64,000 bases of DNA from Laburnicola sp. R22_1. Lineage: Eukaryota; Ascomycota; Dothideomycetes; Pleosporales; Didymosphaeriaceae. The notes below the pieces were generated by a model, which did no database searches, was not told the DNA's origin, and worked only from the letters and a program-made list of their open reading frames with translations. Positions 35,610 to 47,600 of the stretch are shown here, in pieces. Within the stretch, counting starts at the first letter, position 1. Each line of letters begins with the position of its first letter. Position numbers and translations under genes: made by a program. The stretch is from the NCBI GenBank assembly GCA_014281115.1, contig JACONQ010000009.1, positions 62,001 through 126,000 of the forward strand, written 5' to 3'.

Positions 35610-35712
35610 TGTAGCGGTTGTAGCTGAAAGGCGAAAGTCGAGGCAACACTTGTTGTATTGAATATGAGTAGTACCTAGGATATATACTAATAGGCAATCC
35701 ACTACCGTTACA
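35610..35712 (-). repeat. Copia-2 3' LTR
   Basis: A 103-bp LTR, reading TGTAACGG...CTACA on the minus strand, identical to 40824-40926. The purine tract GGATGAGGGGGTG adjoins it at about 35713-35725 on the minus strand. Confidence 0.92.
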
Positions 35713-35899
35713 CACCCCCTCATCCTGTAGTTGTCTAGCAACGTAAGGATGACTTTTCCTACATATTTGCTATGCATTAAAGTTAAGAGCGTAGATCTGT
35801 AAGGTGTAGCTGGCTTATAAACTTGGCATGCTTCTGGTGGGATAGCATCTTGGTTATCTAATTAGCAGGCATTCTATTAGTAGGTCGCTATTGGACGTT

Positions 35900-38800
35900 G
35901 AGTCGTCCTTGCTCTACTTCCTGGCGAATCCAACTCTAGTGTATATTAATGTGCTTAAGCTTTGTTGCCAGCTTATCTTGCTCCTTTGTGACAATTCTAA
36001 TAGTCTGCTAGTTATTACACTAAATGGTTAGAGTTGTGTTTAGCGTTAAGGATAGGCTGCGGTATAAGCGAAGCCATTCCTCTATCTCCAAGCCTATGAG
36101 AGAGAGCGTAAGTAGCTCTGTCTTAGTAGTAGATTTGGTGACTGTACGCTGTAGGGTAGACTTCTAGTTAATAGTTATCCTAAACAGTTAGAAAACGTAG
36201 CCTTGGGAGCTGCGGCGAGTTTCCACATTATTGGCGAAAGCTGCATTAGATACTCTAAAGAAGATAGGGTTGCAATAGTCCTCTTCTATAGTCACAAACT
36301 TCTAAATCCCTTCTTTGGCTATATAAGCTTCTAGTGCATAGTACTAAGTCTCTAGGATATGTCGCCACACTTTGCGAATAGACTCCACATAAGCTTGTCC
36401 AGAGTTAGTGAGATATAAAGCGTGTATCACATAAGCGCGTGCTAGATCTAGGCGAGTGAACTGCGTGAGAAACGCGAGATAACTAACAAGCTCCTAGTAA
36501 AGCTTTGTCCAGGCTGCGTTGGGTTCCTCCATAGATAGCTCGAGATAGTTAACTGTTATTAGTACCTCGGCGCGGCGGCTGGCAGTTATTATACCATAGT
36601 TTGTGGTTACCTTATTAATGTAGGCATCCTAGAGCAGCTAAAGTTTGCAGGCGGTAATGTCTTGTTCAACGCGTATGCCCAAGAACTACTTAAGTAGACC
36701 AAGTCGCTTTAGTTAATAGTACTCGCTAAGCTTCTACTCAAACTGCCAGTGCAGCTCAGCATTGCAAGGGTGATAAGCCATAACAATATTATTAACGTAG
36801 ACAAACAGAATAAGCCATTTGTTAGCGTATACACACGGGAAACCTGGCACAGGCTTTATCCCTAGTGACTATAGCGTCCTGCGGAGCTCCTTGTACTATA
36901 GTAGTGGTGACTCTTTTAACCTATAGAGAGCGCGGAGTATCTAGAGTAGTTCTCCATCTGCTTGAAATCCGTCTGGCATTTGCGCGTAGAGTAGACGATT
37001 AAGTCTGGCGTTGAGAAAAGCTGTTGGTACGTCGTACTGAACTAGCGCTAGTCCAAAATGATTAGCAATAGCGGTGATTGCTCTAAATGTGCGTGCTGCT
37101 AGTGTGGCAGCGTAGGTGTCTCCGTACGGCTGCTCGAGGTCACCTCGAAGCACTAGACGTGCCTTAAACCGTGAAAGAAAGCCGTCTTCGTCAAATTTGT
37201 ACGTGAAAACCCACATTAGTGGTAACACTTCAGCATTAGCACTTTCTACTGTTTTTGCGGTTCTTGCAAAGCATCCTTTACTCTATATGCTGCGGTATTC
37301 TTCTTAACTAGCTTGTTGAAACTCAGATCTATACGGATAAGTCTCTAGGTCTTTCTAGGTCCTTAGTGGAGGCGGAACCTGTGACTAATAAATCTTAATA
37401 ACAGGCTGCGGTTTCAGCGCTGTTAAAAAGGCGTGTAGGTAGTCATTAATGCGTATTCTATAGGAAATCGCGTGCGTCTGGTATCTGGTTGCATCTGTGA
37501 GGTCTTTAGCGCGCTGCCGCTGTCGGCGTGAACCTATAAGTATATTTAACTTATTAATTTCGAGGTTTCTACGCCTCAGCGCGTTGTTGTTATGGCGATT
37601 AGGTATATAGCTAGGGATTTAGGTAGTAGAGAGCTCTTCTAGTGTTAACTCTAGGTCTTGCTCTATTAGAAGAACTTTAACTAAATTATTATTGTTCTAA
37701 TGCCCAGTTATGTAAGGTGAAGGTAAACCTCTAGACGTAGGCGTAAGTAGCCCACCTCCCAAAAACAAGTCCTCTACATCCTCGTCAACTCCGTTAATCT
37801 CGTCAACCTCAGCTTTAGTAGCTCTATCCTCACCTCCTACCTGCTGCTCGCTAGCAGGAGCTGCAGCTGTAGGTACTATACAACTCTGCCTAAGCGTCAT
37901 GAGCTCTTTAATAGCGATATTGTTAGATTTAGCTTCTTCTAGAAAGGCAAGCAGCTCTATAACTTCTTTAATTACTAACTTAGCTGCGTAGCCATTTAGT
38001 CCCTTATAGAACTGCGTTAGCTCGAAAATAACATCTCTCGCTTAAATTACTCTGTCCTTTGTTAGCAGCCAGATCCTAAAGATATTCGTTAAATTATAGC
38101 CTATAAGTTAGCTAATAAGTGCTCTAGACTCGAGCTTGTCACCTCTTTTGACTAATGGGTTCCGGACGTACACTCGGCAGCCTATAGGGCGCAGGTGGTT
38201 CACCTTTGGCTTCAATCCCCATATAATCTCATATGGAGTCTTCCAACCTAGCGCTTCAGTTAGTGTACGATTCAGTATATATGCTGCTGTCTTGAGCAGC
38301 TCGTTTGATAATAATTTTAGCAGATTTCCTTTAAGTCTCATAGCTCGAGCTCGAATAACAATAATCTTGCCTACTCTCTCAGCGAGGCTGTTCTACTCAT
38401 CTGCGTATTCTGCCCGCAGCTCGTATTAGATACCTAGCTTAGCGCAGAGCTCCTCTAATACGTTTGGTGCAACTCTATACCCTTAATTGTTGTCGGTCTT
38501 AATTGCGGTAACGTCGCTATCAAAGATACGCTGTATCTTACGAATCTTGCGGACAAGCCAGCGGCTCAGAAATGCCTTCGTACGGTGTGGAAAGCAATCC
38601 ACTTCATGCCACTTGCTGTACTGGTCCACCATGTGACCTGCAACTCTGTCACCATTAAGACAAGAGTCTGCTTCTTAAGGCAGTAGCTAGATAAAGTCTA
38701 TAGCAACGCAATAGAACTTCCTTTATGCGAAGTCCTCCTACTGTCTTCTAGAGACTTGCTTTGAGAGCTTTAATTCGACATATACGCTACAGAAGTCGCT

Positions 38801-39205
38801 GTCTCTATCTTCTACTTGCAAGCCTTCCACATAGTTAGCTAGCTTTTTAATCGCCTTCTTGCCAGGGTGACCCTAGGTGCTGTGGGCTGTTCTATAGTCG
38901 ATTATACAATTAGGTTAAGGGTCCTTTAAAGGTTAGTAAGTAGTGCTAAAGGATAACAATAAGCGGGTTTCTAGGCAGCGGCTAGCATTAGCGTCGACTA
39001 GCCAGTGTCTGTTTTAGTACTCTAGGTATGCAACCACAGATTTTCTGCTAACCTTGTATAGAAGGTCTTGTCCTAAGTTAAAGTGAATCTGACTTAAGCG
39101 ACAGCGTGCTAAGCCTATAAGGCTTGTTAAGAAGCCTTCGACTAAAGCAACGTGCATTAGGACTATAGCTAATAGGCCCTTAGGTGTCTTCACTATTAGT
39201 TTCAT
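35900..39205 (-). pseudogene. Copia-2 pol remnant
   Basis: Minus-strand fragments are recognisable. A post-protease segment lies at 39205-39014. Integrase (KTAAYILNRT, TPYEIIWGLKP, RPIGCRVYV) is at 38341-38108. Reverse transcriptase (LPLMWVFTYKFDEDGF, QYDVPTAFLNA) is at 37228-36941. A catalytic box YVNN at 36788-36799 stands in place of YVDD. RNase H-like sequence follows towards 35900. Several stops separate the fragments. The same DD to NN change occurs in copia-1. Confidence 0.85.
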
Positions 39206-40187
39206 ACTGCCCCATGCAGTAATTTTAATACGTCCTGTTCCTGCTCCTACAAAGTTGTTGGCACTGGCCTTATACTCTCTTATCTATCTAGGCCAAGACT
39301 TAGTATTAACAATGTAGGTATTTAAACTAGGATCAAGTATAAATCAGTTGCTTAATAAGTTGTAGCTACTAACGTTATTAAGTGTAGATAGAGCTATGTT
39401 AGTGTGGAGTACGATATCACATGATACCACCAACCTGATGTAGACTAGTTGCTAATCACGATTCTGCTACTTAAGCAGTTTCTCTGTTCAGCTTGTTACA
39501 ATCAACTCAGTCTCTCATTCCTAATTGCTACCCTACTTATCCCTTACAAGCTACTAGCTCCTTAGCGAGTTTAACGCTGTTATCAAACGACAGCTTCTCA
39601 TCGCGCTCGCCGCGCTTGTCGACTATAACGGCATCAGATTCCATATATCGCGCGGTGTAGGTGGATGGGTTTGAGGGAGGCTTTCCATCGTTGATAGTAA
39701 CTGCAGACTCAGAGCTTAATTAAGTTGCCTTCCAGTCCTTTATAGCCTTCTCCACCCTTGTCTTTAAGCTTGGATCCTTAGCAAAAGCTGCTGCCACCTT
39801 CTTACTACCCTCCTTGTTGTCGTATCCTTAGGATTAGGAAGGAGCATCTGGATTCATCACCTAGCACTTGGACCAAGAGTGTTTGTTACTACAGAGGCAT
39901 ACACTGCTCTGTAAAGGTTTGCTTTATAGTGTTTTTGTTAGCTTAGCTATCTCTAGCTCTGCCGCATGTGCACTAAAGCCCGTACTGATTGGGCGTGTGC
40001 GCTTCAAGTACGCTGAGAACTCAGCGACGTAGTCCTCCACTGATGGGACTGTTTCACCAAGCCTCTCCTTCTGGATTAGGTCTCGCAGACCTGCTGTTCC
40101 GTATTCTGGGTCGAGTACCTTGCAGGCAACTAGGAAGTCTTCCTGCGCGCGAGAATCCTCCGTCTCTGCCAGCCTAATAGCCTTGCA

Positions 40188-40727
40188 CTAGTTAGTGACC
40201 TCAACCCAACGTCGAAGCCACTCTTTAACCTTCCTGCCCTTTGGCGGTGTCTGGAGATCCTTATACTTTGTTATTAAATCGCGGCGACGTGTCGCGTCTG
40301 ATGGTGCAAGATGTTTCTTGAGGGTTGTAAGTCGTTCGTGCGGCGTACCCTTGTCCTCAATCAGGTATATATGGTGTGCTGCTATCGTCTTACTGATCTC
40401 AGAGTTGAATTCTGCTAGAGCCTTCAGCTGACGCTTATACTCTAGATCCTTCTTTTCCCATCTCTCGTACGCCCAACGGTAATCGGCTCGCTGCTCGGTA
40501 TTTAGGCTGGCGTACGTAGTAGCCGTGCTGTCGTAGTCGCTAAGCTGAGGCTCCATCGGCTCCTCAAGCTGCGGTCGCTTGTCTGCTGCAACATCTGGAT
40601 CAATGTATTTCCAGAGTTGGTTCTTTTGCGCTGTATCCTTGCGGATGAACAGCCATTTGTGCCAATCTTCTGATCGACTGAGGACGATTGTCACTCGAGT
40701 GACGGCTGGATCCGACTCGGTTGTCAT
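40188..40727 (-). CDS. Copia-2 Gag (open N-terminal part)
   Basis: An ATG-initiated frame of 179 residues, with VTIVLSRSEDWHKWLFIRKD, EEPMEPQLSDY, FNSEISKTIAAHHIYLIED and KYKDLQTPPKGRKVKEWLRRW blocks that match the decayed copia-1 gag point by point. In full elements Gag forms the virus-like particle and contains a CCHC knuckle further on; here the frame stops before it. A truncated Gag. Confidence 0.8.
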   Translation of the reverse strand: MTTESDPAVTRVTIVLSRSEDWHKWLFIRKDTAQKNQLWKYIDPDVAADKRPQLEEPMEPQLSDYDSTATTYASLNTEQRADYRWAYERWEKKDLEYKRQLKALAEFNSEISKTIAAHHIYLIEDKGTPHERLTTLKKHLAPSDATRRRDLITKYKDLQTPPKGRKVKEWLRRWVEVTN

Positions 40728-40811
40728 CGTGCTCGCAGGGTTGCTCCTACAGTAAGACTGTGGTGTCCTTAGTAGGGTAATTGCTTAGGTGAGTGAGGCC
40801 CCGTCGCAATC

Positions 40812-40823
40812 CGGGCTCATAAC
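40812..40823 (-). other. Copia-2 primer binding site
   Basis: Adjacent to the 5' LTR the minus strand reads GTTATGAGCCCG, again complementary to the initiator tRNA-Met anticodon arm (GGGCTCATAAC), as in copia-1. Confidence 0.7.
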
Positions 40824-40926
40824 TGTAGCGGTTGTAGCTGAAAGGCGAAAGTCGAGGCAACACTTGTTGTATTGAATATGAGTAGTACCTAGGATATATA
40901 CTAATAGGCAATCCACTACCGTTACA
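40824..40926 (-). repeat. Copia-2 5' LTR
   Basis: A 103-bp LTR identical to 35610-35712. Its outer edge directly abuts the TSD that contains the host stop codon (40928-40930). Confidence 0.92.
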
Positions 40927-40927
40927 C

Positions 40928-42959
40928 TTAGAAAGCAGTTGGGCCATCTGCGGCGCCGCATTAGCAAAAGAGTTTTAATCCGAATACATGCATTGTAGGG
41001 AGTTGTGGCACTCACAAGTATACTCGGCAAGGTTCGAAGGCGCGTATGGACGAGATGTCTGCGTCGGAGCTGGCACCCATGTCAGTCTATGCCGATAGAG
41101 GGGGGATATGGGATGCGCGTACGGGATGTTGATGCATAGTTCATGCGAGGGTGCATGGTCGATGTAGTACATGCTACCTTTAAAGTTGTAGTGCTCGTAG
41201 AGCTCGATCTGGGGAATCATGTTAGCGGGGCGGGTTGGGAAGCTGGACTTGGTGCACTTACCGGGTGCCATTCGCCCTGTACTTTGTTCGCGGGCCCTTG
41301 GGCAATTTTGACTGTTTCCGATGGCACGGTATCGGGTACGCGCTTCTCGAGCTGGGCATATGAGGTCAGTCTGAGTCCGTCGTGGGTGGGGGCGTGATCA
41401 ACGCAGTACGGATTGCGCATCATGGGGCTGTTTTCCTTGGAGCCGCAGGACGTTCCCGGCTGCAGCCCTGTGCCACGTCTCAAAGGCTTCAATCGAGACC
41501 TACCGTATGCGCCTCTTGGTCCTGGACGGAGGTATCCTGACCAGCTTTGCCCCAGTAATAGCAGAAAACGCTCTGGATATAATTGTCGATTCCGCCACGC
41601 TTTCCTTTCTTGTCGGTCAAATCTCCGAAATCGGGCGAAGTTTTGAGCCAGACCTCCCGGCTTCCCTTGCAATCTGGCTGCCTGTGAGGTTGTCAGTCTA
41701 GGCCTGGATTTGTCCTGGGGATGTGGATCGGTGGCAGCATGGCTTACATGTAGCCGACGCATTTGGCGTGTTTATCCGGCTTGTGGTAGAGGGCGCCTGA
41801 GGAGACGTCTGATACGTAGCCCCCTCCGTGTTTATACTTTAGACTGTATTCACGTTCAGGAGGGGCTGCAGAGCATAGGGGAAGGGTGAGTTACGGCAAG
41901 TTTGCACACCTTAGTTTCTCGGTTTTGGCTTGCTCGTATGCGTAGTAATCGCCGCTGTATCTGTAACCGGTGAATAAGGCCAGCTTCAAGAGATGTCAGT
42001 TATATAATGTAAAGCCAAAAGGTTCGGAGACTCAATGTTGACAGAGTTGCGAGAGATTACACCCATGAGGCTTTCGAAGTTTCGACTCAAGGCTTTAGTT
42101 TTCACGAACCAGGCGGATGTATACTCACAGTGTATGGTGGGCGTGGGCGGAGATCTGTTCCCAACTGCAAAGTTGTGCTTTCTCCTAGTGGTTTTGGGTC
42201 CGACGTCCGCGCTTGCACGGGCTTTGATGGATCCCTGAAGTCTTCAAGATGGTTGCTGCGCTTGTCTTTGCCGGCGGGCAGATTGTGGGTGGTCGTGTCA
42301 GCTTCCTGAGCAGACGAAGCAGCCTCTCCGTGGCCTGGAACGCCGCCCTTGCCCCACCAGCACTGCATCGCCTGAATCATGTCGCTTTGATCGCGCAGAT
42401 CATCAATGGGCGAAGTGTAGTAGAAGTAGTAGGCCGAATTGCTTTCACAGTCTTCTTTCGACCTGCCATGGGTATCAGCAGGTTTCAAACGTACAGTGCA
42501 GCAGAACTTACATGTAGAAGCGACACGAATAGTCGACTCCCGGCGTGCCCCAGAGCCACTTGATGGACTTGATTTCGTTGTTCCTAGGAGCACGTATCAG
42601 CTAAAACATCATCAATGATTATTAGGGCAGTGATCTCACCAATGGTGGTCGCAATGAGGAGTGGAAGTGGGCGTGCTAGTCTTGTAGCGCCAACCAACAT
42701 AATACGGTCGTGTATACAATTCGACCTGCACGTAGTCAGCCTCTCCTAAGTGAACGTAGTAGGTGGATTAGCTTACAACAGGCTCCCGAGCATGGCCAGA
42801 GGCGAGCGCACCATCTCGAGGAGCTTGCTTGGACTGGATGGCCTCACCACCTTGGAGAGAGGAGGTGAGCGCGTCCTCGGCCAAAGCGACGCCGTCCTTT
42901 TGGATAACCGCACCAAAAGCAGCCGAAGCGGCTGCAAAGAGGGGTATGAGGAAGCGCAT
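40928..42959 (-). CDS. Secreted protein with three crystallin-like repeats, ten exons
   Basis: Minus-strand exons: 42959-42777, 42725-42640, 42583-42512, 42462-42129, 41983-41908, 41865-41748, 41681-41504, 41459-41262, 41208-41016 and 40947-40928, giving 485 residues with consistent phases. A signal peptide (MRFLIPLFAAASAAFG) starts it. Three repeats each begin right after a phase-0 intron with a beta/gamma-crystallin-like strand: VELYTRPYYVGWRY, LALFTGYRYSGDYYAY and IELYEHYNFKGSMYYI. The first two also share a phase-2 intron after Tyr-Met followed by xxDC, and a Cys-Trp/Tyr-Trp-Gly-Lys block. Weak points are intron 4 (145 nt) and the donor GTGCAA of intron 5. No enzymatic motif is seen; the function is unknown. 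The copia-2 insertion falls at the stop codon and leaves it intact. Confidence 0.68.
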
Positions 42960-44603
42960 GGTCTCTGGATAACTACCTTCCGAGTAGTGTAATACTGTCG
43001 AGATAGACCAGAGCCCTGGAGTGTGCAGAGGCAGTCGATTGCGAACTGGGCAGAGAGAGAAGGGAAGCAAAAATCGAGACTGTGGGGTGGGGCGAGGACC
43101 TTGGTGGCAGGTACGACTAAGAACTGACGTCTAAGCTTGGATCATGTAGTAAATGGCAGGAGCGTTCGTGTGTGCACGTGGAGGAAGTCACGCAGCGGGA
43201 CGAACTATAATGAGGTTCCACCAACGTCGAGGCTGCAAGATGAAGACAAACGCTTGCCTGCACTAATCGGTGTAATGATGGGCGTTCCTATTTACGCTGC
43301 ATCTCCAGTCAATGCTACGGAGATCAGGGACATCGCGTACTAAAATGCAGCACTGGGACAAGGTTTTGGCTGCTTTGTGGTACACAGCGATAGATAATAA
43401 GATGCTGAATCTACGTAGTCTTATGTCCTGTGGTCGTGATAGTCACTTGCCGATTGATACGCGTGATATCTCCGCGGTTCAGTTACAAAAATACCTCACG
43501 TTACTCATTGGTCGACACCAACAGATAGTAGCCCAACCACGCTAATGCAGGTACCGTTCGTTCACTCACGCACAAGCTAATGGATGCTAAGATTAGCCGT
43601 CGGAATGCGTCAACGATTTTGGCTACAGGAGAAACTGCCCTCATCAATCCCTCACCGACAATCACTAAACTCTTCGCTTTGCCGCAATATAGACTTTCGG
43701 CCAGGGGACGAGAAGTTCAGCGCATTTCAGTACCACCAACAATCTCTAGGGAATAGCATCAACGAAATTGAAGAGGTCAACCCACGTTTGGGAACATGCG
43801 ACATAAATCTCTGTTTTCCAATCGAGATCCATGCAACACAACTTGACCCTTTGCCTAGAAAAAGAATATCCTGAAAACGACAAATATACCAAGTAATTGT
43901 TACACGTTAGCCACCTCGACCAAAAGCTCTATCTAGCCGAGCACTCCCGTGCACACGCTGTACTGGTGCGCCCGCCATCGGAAAAGTGGGGTCGCGCTAG
44001 TCGGTTTTAGCGTTAGCAATCTCACGCTTCAACCAGCAGCACTGTGAGTGTGACAAGACAACCTCATCACCTCCCCTACTTGGAGCTCCATCCCTGATCA
44101 ACCCTCTTCTCTAGAGTCCACAAAACGATTTTCACCGATCCAGCGTTACAACCAACATGTTTTTGTCGGTGGAGGGGCCAAAAGAAAGGGCGATATGTGA
44201 CTCACAAGGAGCCAAACCAAAGTTCAACTAGATGCGCATATGCGTACCACAACTATACTTCCATCACATGCGACTCTTATACTTTGCCGGTGAGGGGAGC
44301 CGTAGCAATATTAAAAGCTGCTTGCAGTGTGCGCTGGCATACCTCCAACAGACAACCACCATTCGGATAGCAACCCATCCAGTTCATCATAGTAAGTTTT
44401 ACACCAACCTATTCACCGATCCAGCGCGGAGGTAAGTATCCGAGTGCCTGCCATTGGACCGCGACGCGACGCGTGCTTTCGCTGATTCACCAGTCAACCG
44501 TCTGGCCCGATGCATTGCTTTTGCCATCTTTTGGTATACTATTCGCCACCCAGACGCCACTTCTCCTGTCGGGATTCATCCTGTTCACATATCATCTCTT
44601 GCC
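42960..44603. other. Intergenic between divergent genes
   Basis: This 1.6-kb stretch separates the secreted-protein gene (leftward) from the large orphan gene (rightward). No supported coding region was found; the short frames have no family signature or splice support. It should include both promoters. Confidence 0.45.
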
Positions 44604-47600
44604 ATGACGTCAAGTATCCTAGACCCCCGCATCATTCGCTCCTCGCACGCGCGCGAAGTCGCCAAGCATCTACGAGGTGTCTTACAGTACTCGAACGATG
44701 AAGACATAACACGGGAACTCATTGAGCTCGTCGAAATCGGATCAATATCCCCCATGATCTTTTCGCAATGGCTTGGTATCTTGAAATCGCCCAAAGCGCT
44801 TCTCTTAGCTCTCGCGCAAAACATCTCAATTCATATCCGGCGACTGGCAGTCAAGAAGTTTGGCAAACTTCTCACTTCGTCACAATGGCGCGAGACATGG
44901 GAAGCCCTTGGAGGAGTATCCGGCGTGCTTGACCTCTTCAGCAGTTTTTCTGTGCTGGAGGTGAAACAAGCTTGTCGTGCGATCGCCCGTAGTGCGAAAG
45001 GCGTCGACGTTGAACTGAAGAGGGAAAATGTGAGCGGGTTGTTCAAGTCACTTCTACCGCACCTGTTTGCAAACCAAACCTCCGATATCGTAGCGAACGG
45101 AGACCAGCGTCAATTAAGCGTTTTATACCAACAGCTTATTTCGGCGTGCGCGAAGGATGTCGTCTCCGCTATGATAAACGGTCACCGGGACGATTTCGAA
45201 CATTCTCAGAAGCGGTTATTGTCGCATCATGCCGATACCTTGCAAGCTCTGGCTATCCGATATGTTTTTGACAGCGAAGAAGCTGGTCAAAAATGGCTTG
45301 TGCCTCTCCTATCGAAATACCCGTCTGCTACGGCAGCTGCACCAGGCGTCTCGGCATCGATGCAATTCTCGCTCGAGGTTCTCAAGCTGTCTTTGAACGA
45401 GGATGCAAAAGTCTTGCTCTCCGCCAAACAATTTATGAAGGAGCTGATTGAGCCACTCTTCAGGCGAGCCTTAAAGAAAAGGGTGGATCGGTCAATAACC
45501 CAAAGTATTGTCGACCGGACTCTGTTGTATCTGGGGCAGCATCCGGATGTTGCCCAAGAACTTGATTTGAGCTACGGTGGCTTTGTGTATCTGACCGGAC
45601 TCTGCTGGTCTCGGTACCCCGACGCATTTGCAAGTCAGTTCGAAGCTGTACTATTGTTGATCTCGACCAAGACTCGGGTTGCGCAACTATTCAGCAGTTT
45701 TGTACACCTTAGAAAAGGGATTGCCCGGCGCCGACGCTATGCATTGTTGCATTTCTATTGTCTGGCGATGTTTGGTTGCGATCTGGACTTGGAAGCCGAC
45801 ATCAAAGCCTGGGATCTACCTACCTTCAGCTATGAACTCCTTGACGGGCTTCTGCCCGACCAGGCTTTGGCACTGTTCACCCGCGTGCGCTCTGTGAAAG
45901 GAGATGTCGATCTCGTCAGCCGGGGGCCCTCCCACTCAGTACTATCGGGAGGCGACGCTTTCCGCAGTAATAGTGGCGATGCATGCCTATTTCACGTTAT
46001 CTTGTTGGCGAGGTGTGGTCGCCGAGTGGAAGCCGAAGAGGTTGCACGCGAGGGTTTCCAAGCCTTCAAAAAAAAGGCATTGTCGAGCGCGGTACAAGAA
46101 GACCGAGCATTTCATGCCCGTGCAGCTATCGAATATGCTTCTGCTAGTGGGTCGCTCCAGATGTGCAAAGAAGCGCACGAATGGGCACGGAGATACGTGC
46201 GGGATTCACTTACGGCGTCAGCCATATATTCATCAGTTTCGGACGAGGCCATGTCCCTACTTTCGGGCATTCCAGAGCCTTTTATCAAGGACATAACCAC
46301 TTCCGAATTTCGTCAGCGCGTGAAAGATGCGAACGAGATTGTGCGGCTACAGTTCGACACAGCATGCTCAGCCGTACGCGAGCCCTGGTTTGATGGATAC
46401 CATTGGAGAGGTGTCTGCAGGTTATTCCAACCCATCGTGGAAAAGCGGCGCAAGCAGTGCGCCAAAGTGAAATCATTGCTCGGCTTGTCAGATGAAGAGC
46501 TATATGACGTTCTCTGGAAACCTACCCTGGAGTTGCTCATAGCAGTTGAAGAAAAATCACAGTCTCCCGGCCATGGAGATTTGTATATGGACAGTGTACG
46601 AGGAGTCTTCGCTTGGGGCTTTCGAATCTCTCTCGAAAACGAAGAACCTTCGACATTCCGCTTCTTCGACAACCTTGCAAAGGCACGCGACGAACTTTGG
46701 CGCAAATATCGTGTATCTGTACATCCAGCCGCTGCTGTGCTACCGGCCCCGTTCCCTCGGGGGCTTCCTCTCCAACATCTGATCCAACCCTATATGATAC
46801 AAACAACTTCTCCGCACTCATGTACGCCCTATCTCGCGGCACGCATGGAAGCCGCCGTTTTCCCCGATCCAAGTGCAGCACTCGCTCCTTTTCCGGAAGA
46901 GCAAGAGATCAAGGACGCTATTGGGCCGTTTATAGATCACTACTCGTACGCGCTCCGCATGATGATACCAGACTCGCTCGAACGTGAAGAGAAAAAGAAG
47001 CGCGTGGACCAAGCTTGGTCGTACGCGATTGGTCCACTGAGTCAAGGGCGTTTCACCCCAGAAGAGGCCATCCATTTCTGGAAAGCAATTACATGCAAGA
47101 ATCAATTCCCAGATTCCTGGCCACACGATTGGACGATCATGTCGCAATTCGACGATTGGCCTCTTGTTCCAAACTTCGATCCCTCGGGGGAGATCGAGGA
47201 ATGGAACCCTTTGCCAACTCGGTTCTATGGCATGCCCGAGCGACGGTTGGAGAAGCCCACTTATATTGACCTGTCCCGAATTCTTTATCGGTCTGAAAGA
47301 GGACTTCGCGCACTCTCGGTAGACGGTAGAATTCTTTATCAACACTCAGATTTGGCTACCCCGCGCTCAAAAACGATTTTGCCTTGGCCTATCATTCCCG
47401 CTGTGGAAAAACCTAGTATCTGGTCAGAGGAGCGGATTTTGAAAGCAAAGACACAACCTGCAATACGAGAAGGACAGATTCTCTCCGCCCTCTCATATAT
47501 CGACTCCACGTTGCCAAAGCCGCGACTGCTCAGCGCACACTTCCCCGCTTCGGACCAGGGAGCTCGTGTCCGTTATCCTGCAGTTCTTCTCGATGGCCAA

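Larger units (their letters stand above)
35610..40926 (-). mobile_element. Ty1/copia retrotransposon 2, identical LTRs, 5-bp TSD
   Basis: A 5.3-kb element on the minus strand. LTRs of 103 bp at 40926-40824 and 35712-35610 appear identical base for base. Target duplication CTTAG lies at 35605-35609 and 40927-40931. Gag is intact over 180 codons, while protease, integrase, reverse transcriptase and RNase H are interrupted by stops. The primer site and purine tract match those of copia-1, so both belong to one lineage. It lies at the stop codon of the secreted-protein gene. Confidence 0.93.
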
